A DNA stretch of 64,000 nt from Cladobotryum mycophilum (taxonomy: Eukaryota > Ascomycota > Sordariomycetes > Hypocreales > Hypocreaceae), in NCBI GenBank assembly GCA_036429605.1, contig JAVFKD010000016.1, positions 3,348,001-3,412,000 of the forward strand, read 5' to 3'. Within the stretch, counting starts at the first letter, position 1, and every line of letters starts with the position of its first letter. Below are positions 1-11,419 of the stretch, one piece after another. The position numbers and the translations under genes are program-made. The notes under the pieces were generated by a model that had not been told where the DNA came from, did not search any database, and worked only from the letters and a program-made list of their open reading frames with translations.

Positions 1-2786
1 GCCCATGATTCCCAAACAACGGCATACACCCTTCAGCTCGTGGGATACAATCTGATACAGCTGCCGGTTTTCGTCTACCCCTAGAATTAATATCCTGCCA
101 CGAGTTTCACCTGTCTCGTTCGTATCCGAATCCACAATGAAGCTTGTGCCGACAATAAATCTTTCTGCCAAATTCCCGTAGCTATCCGGGAGCTCTGCGC
201 GAGTGATGCACTCAACTAGCTCAAGTTCGTTTGAACCATCAAGCGTTATTGGCTGCCCTAGTTCTTGGAAGATGACCTCATCTACGAGCCTGACAGTACT
301 GGTAATCACTTCTTCGTTATCCTTGAGCTCCTTTTTAACGCAGCCCAACACAAATGCTTTAAGTCCTGAGGAATAGGCAACCCGTCGAACGGTCTCATTC
401 ATGGGCAAAGGCTTAACGTGAGTAAGTCTTTCTCTATCGACGTGGCATATTCTGACATGTTCCTCAGTAGATAGAACGATGGAATCTGGGAATGCCTCCG
501 AATCGAAAGCTGCAACAAAAGTTGCATCCTCTGCTGTTGTCGCTGAGTAGACGATTCTACCCTCAGCACTGTATATCAAGCTAGCATTCTCAGTGGTTGC
601 GAATACATTACAAGTGCCGTCATCTTGAGGAAGGACATGCAATCTTGCCGGGCTGCTCCCAAGCGTTACTGCTTTTCGTCCCGAGATCGAGAACCCTTTA
701 ACAGAGACGTCGAAGGTGACAACGTTGCCATCTTCTAAAGCCACTAATAATGTGGGGCCAGAGAAATCAGTTGGGTGAAGTTGAACAAGTGCGACGTCCC
801 GTGGAACTGAAGCACTATCGTCGGTCTGTCTTAGAGATTCACCGTGAAGAGGCTTGAGTGTCGCCATATCTACTACAGATATCATTCCAGAGGTCCACCA
901 ACCAATGACGCCAAGATCTTGGGGTTCCCGCGCCGCATGCAGACATGAAATCTGATCTGATTGGCCAGTGGCAGAGTTTTGTGTAGTGTTTTGAATCACG
1001 GCCCTCAGACCCTCGAGCAGATTTAGTGAGACCAGCGTCGAACCTTCAACGGACAACAGTGCCCATTTACTATTGGCAGAAGCTGCTATGATTGTCCTTC
1101 CTTCCGAGGCCTGCCATGAAGAAACAGTAACACCGCTATCAGGATCCAACAACGTCGCAGACCGTGGTGTTATTTGCAGTAACTGGCCGCTTGGCAAATC
1201 TGTTACCAATAATGTTTCTGATTCAAGATCCATGCCCTGAAATGAGTAAATTTCTTCGATACTGTCTGGTTCGAATTGAAGGACCCGTGTGCCAGTAATG
1301 GAAGATATTATCACGGTATCAACCAGCTCAGAGCCTTCGGAGCGCAGTGTAAACAACCCTCTTGTACCTTGGATTTCATCAAGGATACCTCGGTCTTCAA
1401 GACCAACGCCGCTGCGGATACTACGTAGACTTCCGTCCTGGTAGGCACCACAACCCGCCACAATTCTAGCCTGTCCCGATGAGAAGTTATTTCCAAACTG
1501 AGTATCACCCTCCCTGTTGCCGATATCCATGATGGCAAAATCCATGATTGGTCCATTGTTCGACATGACCTTGAGGAGAGTCATTGTTTTTGCTTCAATA
1601 TCAACACGCAGCAACTGAGAGTCACCGTGATGCGAGCCAAGGAATAACATATTGTTATCCATATAGACCAGAGTCGACGCACGCGATGTAAGCTGGTCGG
1701 GATCTGCGAACGTGATTGGAGTAACAGTCATCCCGGTAACTACTACGCCGCTTGGTTCATTGGTTGTGATGATTTCCAGGAGATCCAGGCGGCCATAATC
1801 ATCTGCGAGAAAGTAATGTGTTCCATCATACTCGGCCCAGGCAAGATAGATTCGCGGTTCGGCAAGACTAGAACAGACGCTGGCATATGTCAGACTGTCA
1901 AAGTACGTCAAGAGAGTCTCTCCAACTGCGAGAAGACCTCCCAAGTGAGCCTTGGCGCCTTCTTTGTTGCGGACGTGATATCGTTTCTCCTCATACACAG
2001 GGACCGGAATTAGCATGGACGTGTAGGGGTCGGGAATAGTTTCGTCAAATTCCCTATCTCGAGTTGGGTCGAACTCAGAGACATCGCCGCCCTTGTCGTC
2101 CTTGGTTAGTCGATAAACAGCTATCCGAGCTTCCTCTCGATCCAGTTGGCTTTTGTATAGGAAAGCTATCTTGGGGTGACCAGTACGGCTGTGCAAAAAG
2201 GCACTTGTTTTCATCCAGAGCTCAGTTAGGCGGACTTGGCCTAGCACATCGAGTTTCGTGGTGTTTCCCCTCCGCGTGCCCAGACGGAAAACGTTGATGA
2301 CGCCTTCCCAGAGGTGCATGGCCATAAATCTACCCGTAGGATCAACCAGGCACTTGTTTTGGCTTTGCGAGTGACGCATATATGATTCGGCCGCATCTTC
2401 TATCGTTTGCTGTGTAGCATCTAGCTGGTTCGTCTCGGGGTTCCAAGAAAGACTAAAGTATTGCAGCCGTTCGGTGCCGACGAAGAGCAAGTCTGTGTCG
2501 GAGTCCTTCGGTTCCAGCTTCTCGAGCATATCTATCGTGCCATGAATGACTTTGGTGTGAAGGCAGGTCATACCGTCCTCGTCAACTCGCCATATCTCCA
2601 ATCGGTTTGCTTTTCTGCGATGGCAAATCCATATCAGTAATGCTCGTTCGCTAAAGGAGGGATCTCGCGGCTGGTGGGAGGAGGAACTTACGCGATAACG
2701 AGGTCCTCCGTATCGGGCGACAGAAACCTAATGCGCAGCGCATGGCGAACGCTGGTCGGCTTGTGGATTGGGGCGATGTAGGACAT
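1..2786 (-). CDS. DDB1: DDB1-like UV-damaged DNA-binding protein, partial (C-terminus outside window)
   Basis: Large beta-propeller adaptor of Cullin-4 ubiquitin ligases, acting in nuclear nucleotide-excision repair and in substrate recruitment through WD40 receptors. The start is ATG at 2786 (MSYIAPIHKPTSVRHAL). A 77-nt intron at 2615-2691 (GTAAGT donor, GCAG acceptor, phase 2) joins the codons to read VIAKANRLE, a typical DDB1 N-terminal strand. Further on I read LLFVGTERLQYFSLSWN, a GPIMDF-type segment, and GCGAYQDGSLRSIRSGVG, which match the MMS1_N/DDB1 propeller region. The reading frame stays open to base 1, with LYQIVSHELKGVCRCLG as its last visible part. About 900 residues are seen; the family usually has about 1,100-1,200, so some 250 are missing at the window edge. 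It is divergent from the gene at 3475. Assignment is from remembered family motifs. Confidence 0.9.
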
Positions 2787-3474
2787 GATTAAATGGGCGA
2801 CGAATTCAAAACTCTGCGTTGCAAGATTCAAGTCACGATGCGGCCCTCTGGGAGAGCTACATAGGAGACTCTTCCATGAGGGTTGAAGACCAGGGAAGTT
2901 GTCAGATCGTGTAATATTACGTAGGGGCTCGCACCTGTAAGCTCCGGAGTAACAGGGGACTAAATCCGCTAGCAGTGCAGTTTTGGCGGGGTACTGATAG
3001 TGCTCTTAGTGGGGTGTAGTCCCTATCAGAGGTTGGATCCCCTGGATTTGTAACCAGGCAGTGAGTGGCCTTAACTTAACTCTGACTGAGTGAATTTGAT
3101 GATCAAGTACTTCTAGCTGGAAATGGTATGGCTGTTTTCAATAAAATGAAGGAAAATTGCTAAATCCTCATGTTATCTATAGATGCCCAAGACGCCGTAC
3201 CCAATATCAGTATGGCGCAAATTTTACCTGTGAGAACATCCACTGGGAGTGAGCTTAAGGAAGGGACTTCAGCTAGCATGGCATGTTCGTGACTTCCTTA
3301 CTCATGTTCTACCGGACAACCTCAAGTCACGAGTCACGGCAAATCCTTGAGATTCATTTCATCGCATAAACCGCACACGATATGATATACAAGTCTTAAT
3401 TCCTTATTATTGTTTATTATTCATACCTCCCTACAAACTTAACCACTAAAGTCCCAAAAGGCTACCCCCTGGTC
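2787..3474. promoter_or_regulatory. Divergent intergenic region between DDB1 and the XPF-like gene
   Basis: This 688-bp stretch separates two head-to-head genes and must hold both promoters. I see no convincing ORF or RNA gene. The last 80 bp before the plus-strand start are AT-rich with short T-runs. No specific binding site could be assigned with confidence. Confidence 0.5.
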
Positions 3475-6194
3475 ATGATAACAACAAGCAGCGGGTTGAT
3501 AGAACATGCAGAGACAGCAGACGAGTACGGCCGTCGAGAGAAATGCCTTAGAAACCATCGAAGGAGACCGTTTTGTTTTGAAGCTTGCATCCCATATCTT
3601 CAAGATGCTATACAGCCAACAGGCAAAGATCGATTGGTTGACCAGCCCGGATTGCGAGTCTTTACTCCCCCACAGCCAAATGTCATCCTAGATTCTTTCG
3701 ACTTCAGGGATGCCGTGGTGGAAAGGTTCATGGCATTACCACAGGATCCCTCACTCATGAACCCACCATTGATTGCCGGACTTGACATCTACAAAGATCT
3801 TCTCATCCCTGTCGAGTCGTTGGATCTCGGATCAAATCATGAGTTTGATACTCGGCAGTACTCCAAGGAGGTTTCTGCAAAAAGATTTAGCAATCCGTTT
3901 GATCAATGGCTTCCTTTGAGCTCGGTAATAGTTGAAAGAGATGAAGGTCTACCATTCCCTTCGCATTCAAGCAGACTACAGTCACTTTTACAAAGAGAGG
4001 TTGACCGAGAAAGACCCATCTCGCCAAACGGGGCCTCTGCGCTTGAGGAAGAAGTCCATCTTTCTACCTGGTCCACAGAACTGGAGCAGCATCTTTACAA
4101 TTCAACAAAACCTAAGCCAGTAAGACAAATATCAACTAGACCAAAATCATTGCTGATCAATAATCGCCTTAGGCACATCGTGCTTACCCCGAGTCAATCA
4201 CGCCTCCAATATCTCCCATCTCTGAGGACGGACTGCCTTTTGTTCCATCGAACGATGGCAATATCATTGATCTTACATCCGAACCTAACAGTCCTATAAC
4301 TGAGCAAGCTCGAATTCTGCAGAATAATCTCGAACGCGGATGTTTCGACTCGGAGCCAGCTGCACCAATCTTTCCAATATCATCGCCGTCTCAAGGACTC
4401 CCCGATATTTTAAGGAGTTCGTATCAGAATCTTCAAGATATGCGACTAGATGTCCCTGTTGTTCTGACAAACTCTGATGCGCTGTGTGACGAAAATGTTA
4501 TGGCAAATGTTTGCCCTCGGTTGGCCAATGACGAACATCTAATTGATCCCCCAAACGGAGAGGAGTCATCATACTTTGAGGAAGCATTCTCAGCAATAAT
4601 GAATGATCGTGCTTCTTATGTGGATAATCTAGCAGATCAGGAGAGGCTCAACCCATCCGATTCGATCTCGCGAATTTCAGTTCCAATTCTCAACTTTGAC
4701 ATCCCACCCCCAGAATGGAGTACGAGATGCTCAACCGCAAAGTCACATCTCTGCTGGCTTAGAGATTCCCTGGGATCAGCGTTTTGTATTCCCATCATCC
4801 CTAAAGATACTAAATCGGAAATGGGTTTGAAGTGGACGCCAGTTCCGCCGAAAAGCGGTCGTACGGTAGGCACCGAGGAGTTGCCATGCTTTATGGAATC
4901 AGCCCGAGACCTTCTTGAGGATGTGGTGCCTACGTGGGGTAATACCAGCTTTCTGTCGATCAGGCAACATATGGCTATTCTAGAACTCGCCCATGATGAG
5001 GAAATTGAGCATCCAACACAACTTTCGGATGACGAAACACAATCGTCGTCCTCTCCACGACCCACGAACCAAAAAGAACTAATAACTGACCAGACTGATT
5101 CAATGCAGGAAGGCAAATCACACTATTTTCCCAGTCAAGATTGGTCGACCTTGATCCGCTCCGTTAAAAAACGGCCTATAGATATCGAAACAAGCCTGCT
5201 GCCAAGGTCCATGGACACGAGCGCAACGAGTAGTCTGATAGCTGGTTTCATGCAGCTGCGAGGGAAGAAACCCCGGGTTAATAGTCCAGCATCAACCCCT
5301 AGTAGAAAGATCACAGTGACCACTTTACCACAAGCTCGGAACCATTCTTCAACAGTGGTCAAGGAACAGGCTTCTCCACGTGAAGTCGAGACTCCAAAGG
5401 TTCCAGCTATTGCGCCCAAATTAGAACTTCCAGCAGAAAAGGGCACGTTTATCATATCGTTGAGTCTCGGTAGATCCATCATTGCACATCTGGAGACCAT
5501 GTGGCCCTCTGGCAATCTGATTGATATGGACTACTCGCTATACAACACCATGGCTTGGTCACCCAACACAGGCCAGCAAAGAGAGGTCATCTCAATTCTA
5601 TCCTATGAGGCTGACGTCTCGCTCTCATCCAGCGCCGGCATAGTGGTGACCAACCTTCTTAGAGTCAGGCAACGTGCCCTCCCCGGATCCAAAGCCCAGG
5701 CTCCGCTAAGAGAACGCATCGCAAAGGTCAGCCAGAAGTACGAGACGCTTATCGTCCTGGTATCTGAGACTAATCCTGCGGGAGAGTTCATGGCGTCTCT
5801 GAATTCGTCCGACGCAGCCGCGTACGCAGATTTTGTTCGCTTCACTACTGCGCTTGATACAGATGTGAATGTATGCTTCGTCCCCGGAGCAGAACATACA
5901 CTGGCAAAATGGATACTCTCTCTCATGTGCCAATATTCGCACCAAGCCGTGCCATTGAAGCGTTTTCTTTCCATCGAGGAGTCGTCGTGGGACCTTCTTT
6001 TACGGCGCGCTGGCATGAATGTGACGGCTGCCAAAGTCATCTCAGTATTACTTTTTGAAGAGTTTGGACCGTCAGGATTGGCTAAGTTTCTTATCTCGAC
6101 AATTCAAGAACGGGTTGATCGATACGCAGCACTGCTTGGTGGCGAAAGGGTCATGTGCAGGATCAGCGAGAGATTAGATCGCAAATGGAGTTGA
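3475..6194 (+). CDS. Putative XPF/ERCC4-like (Zip2/SHOC1-type) protein
   Basis: Two exons separated by a 53-nt intron at 4120-4172 (GTAAGA donor, GCTGATC branch-like site, TTAG acceptor, phase 0) give 888 residues. The first 550 or so are low-complexity and rich in Ser, Pro, Asp and Glu, without a recognisable fold. The C-terminal third looks like an inactive XPF-family nuclease module: FIISLSLGRSIIAHLE, a segment with EADVSLSSSAGIVVTNLLR, then YETLIVLVSE. It is followed by a helix-hairpin-helix-like tail near SWDLLLRRAGMNVTAAK and FEEFGPSGLAKFL. This layout (disordered N-terminus, ERCC4-like domain without the ERKxxxD motif, HhH-like end) is known from the meiotic crossover proteins Zip2/SHOC1, so a meiotic role is inferred. 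Other XPF-like proteins remain possible. ATG 3475 is the first in-frame start. Confidence 0.6.
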
Positions 6195-6457
6195 TAATTC
6201 CCAGACTCTCTGTCCCTTGGTATGGTCTCCCGTCTCTTTAAGCCAAACGCAACATTCTAGAAAACATAAAAAACGTACAATCACAGGGCAATTAAATAAT
6301 CTCATAGCTCATGACCATGTATATATGCTTTCTTGAATGTTCATCACAGCCCAAGGCAAGAAATTATGTTCAAGAAAGCTATCCAACATCTCAAAGTCGT
6401 TCGCCCATAAATGTCAAGAAATCTCACCCCCAAAGTCATCAAGATAAAGCCCTGAAT

Positions 6458-7693
6458 TTAGCAAAGTTCCCACAGGGGCCGCGGTAGTGGTGCCAGTTGA
6501 GATGTCGTTCGAGGTTTATTTGTCGGCTTTAGACCAACATAGACCACTCTCTGTGACGTACTCTGCAGAGTGACTGATCTAGATGCGAGGCCGTAGTAAT
6601 CCGAAATGCTATGTGTAAGCCAGCGTCTGCATCAAATTAGCCCAGTTCAGCAGTCGTCTTGATAGGGGGTAACACACTTGAATGCAGCACTCTCATCATC
6701 GCCAAAGGAGTCAAACACAACCCCCGAGTCAACGGTTTGTTGCGATACCTCTCTTCGAGCCATTCTATACCTCGGCTTCTTCTCCTGCAACTCCCGCATC
6801 GCACCATTCCTACCCACAAAGACAATCTCTTCGTCATCAGAGTCCATGTCCTCGGCGGCGCTATCTTCATCCTGCACATACTCCTCATCCTGTATACGCT
6901 GCCTGTGCTCATTGACGAGGAACTGCCGCACCGGTTCTTCTAATATCTTGACCCAGCTGCGAATCACGGGGCTGCGCTTCGTCGTCTCTCGCAGATCTCG
7001 GGGGACTTCGCCGACGCCTAGGCCCGTCGCGCTGCCGGTCTTGAGCTGCTGTCTCTTCCTCTCAGCTTGCAGCAAGAGGGTCTTGTCTTCCACACGCTGT
7101 CGGACCCCGCGGTCCCAGAATTGTGCGAGCTGGTAGGGGACGCGGTGGACGGGATGGGTGGGGTGGACCTCCCAGTCAATTGGCTCTGGGGGTTGCACAT
7201 TAGGAACGTGTATAAGACGATCTATAGTTTTAAAGGAGAAAAAAGCCCGTTTAATCAGCGATCTCTGATGAAAAACCTAGCAAGAATAAGTAGGTTCGGA
7301 TTGTACCGTTCTCCCATCGGCGGCGCTGCCGGCTGCCTTCCTTGCCCTTCAGCAGTTCCTGTCTGTGTTTCTGGCTATCCCGTCGGGAAAGTGGCCTGCG
7401 AGGCGGGGACTCGGCGGAATCCTTTTCTTTAAAGGTGACAGCGGTGTTGGCATTTTGCTTGCTAGGGGTGGTGGCCTTGCGGGCGACGTGCTCGTCAATG
7501 GGGATAGCTAGTGGGGTTCCCGTCCCGCGGGCGATGGGAGAGATGCTTAGCGATTGCAACGCCGAGATGGTCCACGCATCGATGTCAATGGGCTGGCTTG
7601 CCACCGGTGTGATTGGTAACTGAGTCCCTGGAGTGTTTTGGTCGGATGCCTGGTCCTCAGGGGAGGAGGTGTGGCTGCGCTGGTGATGGCCAT
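6458..7693 (-). CDS. R3H-associated N-terminal domain protein (frame broken near its start)
   Basis: Three coding segments are linked by introns at 7222-7306 (85 nt) and 6627-6677 (51 nt). Splicing the first gives RRRWENDRLIHVPN followed by WEVHPTHPVHRVPYQLAQFW, the hallmark of the R3H-associated N-terminal domain. Splicing the second gives FKRWLTHSISDYYGLASRS and a stop at 6458-6460. Such fungal proteins are thought to bind nucleic acid; the exact role is unknown. An acidic patch (DSAAEDMDSDDEEIVF) lies mid-protein. The main 5' exon has no in-frame ATG. The best start is ATG at 7693 (MAITSAATPPP), one frame away. One extra C in the C-run that follows would join the two frames, so a sequencing indel is suspected. 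The domain assignment is firm; the first 15 codons are uncertain. Confidence 0.75.
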
Positions 7694-8274
7694 TGCTTGC
7701 TCTCTCGGAGATGGCGATCGTTCCGCGGAATGTTGTATCTTGAGCAGAAGCGGCAAGACAGAATCGAAGCTCCAAACTCCCTCAAATAAAGCAGCTACTC
7801 TATAGCTGATGAGCTGCGATTGACAAAGAAGAAGAAGAAAACAATGGAAAAAGAAGAATTGAAAATAGATTAGGAGTAGTAGTGACAGATATCCTTCCAG
7901 CCAGGGCAAGCCAGGATACGAAGGTAGCTTCCGTCTTCACAACACCAACCATCCATGTGTGACTCAACCAGTAATATCTATCCCTATCTCTAGCCAATCA
8001 ACCACCAAGCGCAAGCCATGCCGCTGCCTGTCTGACTCCCCAACTTCCCCAACGACCCCCATATTTTTATTCAATTGTCACTGGAGCTCAACACTTGACC
8101 TAGAAAGGTTAGACAGGTTTGGATGCGGAGCTCCTATGGTTCGAGTTTAGGGTAGGTCTATAATCGCAATGAAAGTCGATGCGTAACTGAAGTGCCTCTC
8201 CAGTTTGATATCTGTTTATCATTCTATACACATACGTCGCTATCTAAAGGTCTGTCTTTATCCATTGAGATCTT
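7694..8274. other. Intergenic, no gene seen
   Basis: 581 bp between the start of the R3H-type gene and the stop of the phosphotransferase gene, both on the minus strand. It is pyrimidine/purine-biased next to the R3H gene (AAGAAG-type tracts at about 7828-7860), consistent with a fungal 5' leader and promoter. Short ORFs here show no coding character. Confidence 0.5.
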
Positions 8275-9939
8275 TCACACACGCGGCTTGCCGATTATGC
8301 GAGTCAAATACCGGTGCGCATCCGCCGGTCTCCAGCGCCAAAGCTGCGGCTCCTTGCTGTCTTCCACCTTGTCCCTCACCACCTGCTCCATGATGGCCTT
8401 TTCTTCGTCCGACAGCAAATCCATCCTGTTCTCGTATCCCATCCGCTTGACCCTGCCAAAGAACCGTTCGTCCAGGAACATCCAGTACGGGGAATCAAAG
8501 GCGTAACCGCGGCGAGCCGCCCAGTATATCCAAAATGCACCAGATTCCCAGCTTTGCCGCATCCTAACCGACAGAGGTTCCTCACCTTTGCTCAGCTTTA
8601 GGCCTCGCAGCTTCTCATCTACAATGCTATCTGCGTCCTGCGCAGCGCTCAGTTTCGCCTCTTCAAGCTCTACGGCTTTCAGGAAAATGTTCAGGACCCT
8701 TGAGTAATTGTCAACCCAGTCCTCCAGACCGTCGCCTTTCTCCCACGTCTCTGGCGAGCAAAGAAGCAACCACCAAGGGGCAGCAGAGGCCATGGAGGAA
8801 GGTCCAAAGTATGCGAATTCCCAGTCAATAACGGCAGCTAGGTTGCCGGTGTCATCTAAGAGGACATTGGATGGGGTCAAGTCATCGCATACAAGCTTAA
8901 ACTTCTCAGGTGACCGGGCAGTATCAAAATCGTGGAGCGCCTGCTCGATTGAGCCGTCACTATTAAGCCGCCTGAATAGGTGGCGTGCCATGTACTTGTC
9001 TCGTGCATCGTCTTCGGATACGACGGCATTGTTGTGCTGAAAAGCAAAGTGCGCCATGTGTAGGTCTGCTATTGAGGCATAGTACTCGGTTGATGTTGAG
9101 AATGTCTTGTCCTCTGGAGACAGCACACATTCGGGGCATCCACCCATTGTGACCACATCAGAGATGTTCTTTGGAAGAGGACGAGTGCCAACGACCCACC
9201 ATTCGTTCTCACGCACTAAGGAGCCAATTTTTGGCATCTCCAGTCTGTCTAGCTGGACAAGAATACTAGCCATCGGCAAGAAATGCTGCTCGAGCTTCTC
9301 ATCCGAAAGCCCCAAGTTGGTAATGAATCTCTCATTCGCATCCAGCTCGGTGTCATCTAGGAGGTCTCCCGAAAGATGGCGCGTTTTGGGGAAATATTCC
9401 ATAATAATGAATGGGCCCAAGCCTGTCGGGTTATCAGAGGCATACCCCCAATGGTACACGCGGGGGACAGGAACTGTTGTTTTCTCCGCCACATACAGCA
9501 TCATATTGGCCTCGGCTCGCGTCTTCTCGTCGGGGAAGGGAGTGTACCCCGGAAGAGGAACGCGCAAGGCTGCCCAACCATCCTCAAACTCGACTCGAAA
9601 GGCGCAGCTGTAGCCTCCGTGAATGCCGTAGTGGAATTTTACTGGCTTGCCTCCCCGATGCTTGGCCACAAAGTCCATAATTTCGTTCTTGATACTATCG
9701 ACACGTTCGCGCAAATCTTTTTGGAAACGTTTAGGACCTTTATTTGCCAAGGAGCATACAAATTTATCCGTTCGCATCATCGTAATTATACGGTCATGCT
9801 GCCCGGAGCCGTCATGCTGATCCATGGTGATGGGAGCTTCACTTTTGAGCTTTTGAGCCTTTTGATAGGTTAGGCGATAAAGGTAGGACTGTATAATAAA
9901 TATCGTATTTTGGGGAGGCAAAGGATTCCCGAAATCCAT
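8275..9939 (-). CDS. Aminoglycoside-phosphotransferase (APH/choline-kinase fold) family protein
   Basis: A single-exon gene of 554 residues with the APH kinase-like fold. The N-lobe has a glycine-containing strand (FHYGIHGGYSCAFRVEF) and a hinge-like stretch GLGPFIIMEYFPKTR. The catalytic loop reads CDDLTPSNVLLDD, with the usual HGD replaced by CDD, and the metal-binding motif is AVIDWEFAYFGP. Family members phosphorylate small molecules or proteins; in filamentous fungi they are numerous and mostly uncharacterised, so no substrate is proposed. ATG at 9939 opens the longest frame, but ATG at 9825 (MDQHDGSGQHDR) fits usual fungal starts better and the 38 residues before it may be leader. The replaced His in the catalytic loop is common in this fungal group and does not prove inactivity. 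Confidence 0.85.
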   Translation of the reverse strand: MDFGNPLPPQNTIFIIQSYLYRLTYQKAQKLKSEAPITMDQHDGSGQHDRIITMMRTDKFVCSLANKGPKRFQKDLRERVDSIKNEIMDFVAKHRGGKPVKFHYGIHGGYSCAFRVEFEDGWAALRVPLPGYTPFPDEKTRAEANMMLYVAEKTTVPVPRVYHWGYASDNPTGLGPFIIMEYFPKTRHLSGDLLDDTELDANERFITNLGLSDEKLEQHFLPMASILVQLDRLEMPKIGSLVRENEWWVVGTRPLPKNISDVVTMGGCPECVLSPEDKTFSTSTEYYASIADLHMAHFAFQHNNAVVSEDDARDKYMARHLFRRLNSDGSIEQALHDFDTARSPEKFKLVCDDLTPSNVLLDDTGNLAAVIDWEFAYFGPSSMASAAPWWLLLCSPETWEKGDGLEDWVDNYSRVLNIFLKAVELEEAKLSAAQDADSIVDEKLRGLKLSKGEEPLSVRMRQSWESGAFWIYWAARRGYAFDSPYWMFLDERFFGRVKRMGYENRMDLLSDEEKAIMEQVVRDKVEDSKEPQLWRWRPADAHRYLTRIIGKPRV

Positions 9940-11419
9940 GTTATCGACATTGAGAGTGCCCGAGGTATGGAGCCGAGGAAATCCTCATGTAGAAAGAAGC
10001 AAAGCTGAAAGTTGCTGCTCATACCACCCCGTGGTTGCTCGAAGCACCCTTTTTCCACAGTGTTGCTTGATTAGGAACTGGGAATAAGGGGGGCCTCCAA
10101 ACATGAGAGGGGGCCCCTTTCTTCAACCGCAAAGCCCACGTGACTAGAATTTGGTTGTTGGTTCAAGACAAGACATGACAACCTTAGAGCCAACAGCAGT
10201 TGTCGTGAGGCTGTGTGGTCCATTCCAGTCTACGCCACAGTGTATTAGAGTCGATTATCTAAGTGTGCAAAGGACCCACTCTTTGATTGTATGGAGCTAT
10301 CAAGGTTATGAGGCATCACAACTTCACAAGCATTGCGGAAGCGACATGGATGACTGTGAAAATTGGTTTGTAGAACATTTTACTATTGATAATTGAATTG
10401 ATTTGCATTTGCGAGACAGACTTGATGATATAGACCAACTTTGTCACAAGGCTGTACCAAGTGCATATTCAACTTTACAGCATCTCGTTCAGGCAGAGTG
10501 CACATGTGAAAATGAGAAACTAACAAGGGAACCAACAAGCAAAAAATGATAAGCCGAGCATATTGAATGAGTGTACGCGTCCTTCTCTGTTTTGACAAAG
10601 GTGGTAGACAATGTAATGGCACTGAAAGGGAGGGTTGACTGACATCAATCGCCATCCACGAATCTCGAACCTCAAAGTAAACGGAAGCCCGGCACGAAAT
10701 ATGAAGTCAATACTACCAAAAGCAGCTTCGCAAGGTAGAATTCAAACATCAAATGATTTGCTGGATTATACCTCTTTACTTTTTCTTCTCGGTCGTTGTG
10801 AAGGTGGAATAGAACCAACACTGGATGGAGACCGGTGGTGGCCCAAAACGAGACCTTGCTGCCTTGACAAACTCCCAATAGAGAGAGATAGAGAGCAAAA
10901 CACTACCAACAGCAGTTGTAAAAAGAGTGGAATTGGGAATCAAGTGACGGCTCGGATATGCCTTTTGATGTTCGTCCTCGCCCATCATGATGGTAATGGA
11001 CTGAACCAACATCGTATCAGTGGCCCCCAAAAGGAGGCCGTGTCGTGTTGCCTTTTTGCAGACTGCGTCATCTCAACCAGGAGACAACAGCTTCAAGACA
11101 AGGCTTTCTGAAGGAAGCAGTTTCTCCCAAGGCATTTATTTGATACTGAATAGTATTTAACGACGTTGAAGTTCTGAATATCTTGCAGTTTGGCCGTTTC
11201 CTCATCACCACATTCCACAATCATACAGTCACACGTCAACATTCATAGCGTTCTATTCAAATCACTTATACAAAAACACCTTTGGCTCTCTCAAAAGGCC
11301 TTCATTCAGTCCACAGTTTGACCATTTATTTGGTGGTAAACTCTTCAAGTGCTCCGGCACCTCTCTTACCCCCTGACTCCTGAGAAAGTCAAACCCCCCT
11401 TTTTTTCTTTTTTGGAAAG
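9940..11419. other. Gene-poor stretch upstream of the repeat protein
   Basis: 1.48 kb between two divergent genes. The longest ORFs (up to 158 codons at 10635-11111) have no recognisable motif and overlap one another on both strands, so I do not call them. The final 60 bp before the ATG at 11420 are pyrimidine-rich (C- and T-runs), a common fungal core-promoter/leader pattern. Confidence 0.5.

Noticed and set aside
4637..6040. Long minus-strand ORFs opposite the XPF-like gene
   Set aside because: Antisense shadows of a frame with consistent splicing and domain character.
7251..7775. Start of the R3H-type gene at 7775
   Set aside because: The codon is TTG, not ATG; family-like sequence begins at ATG 7693 in a neighbouring frame.
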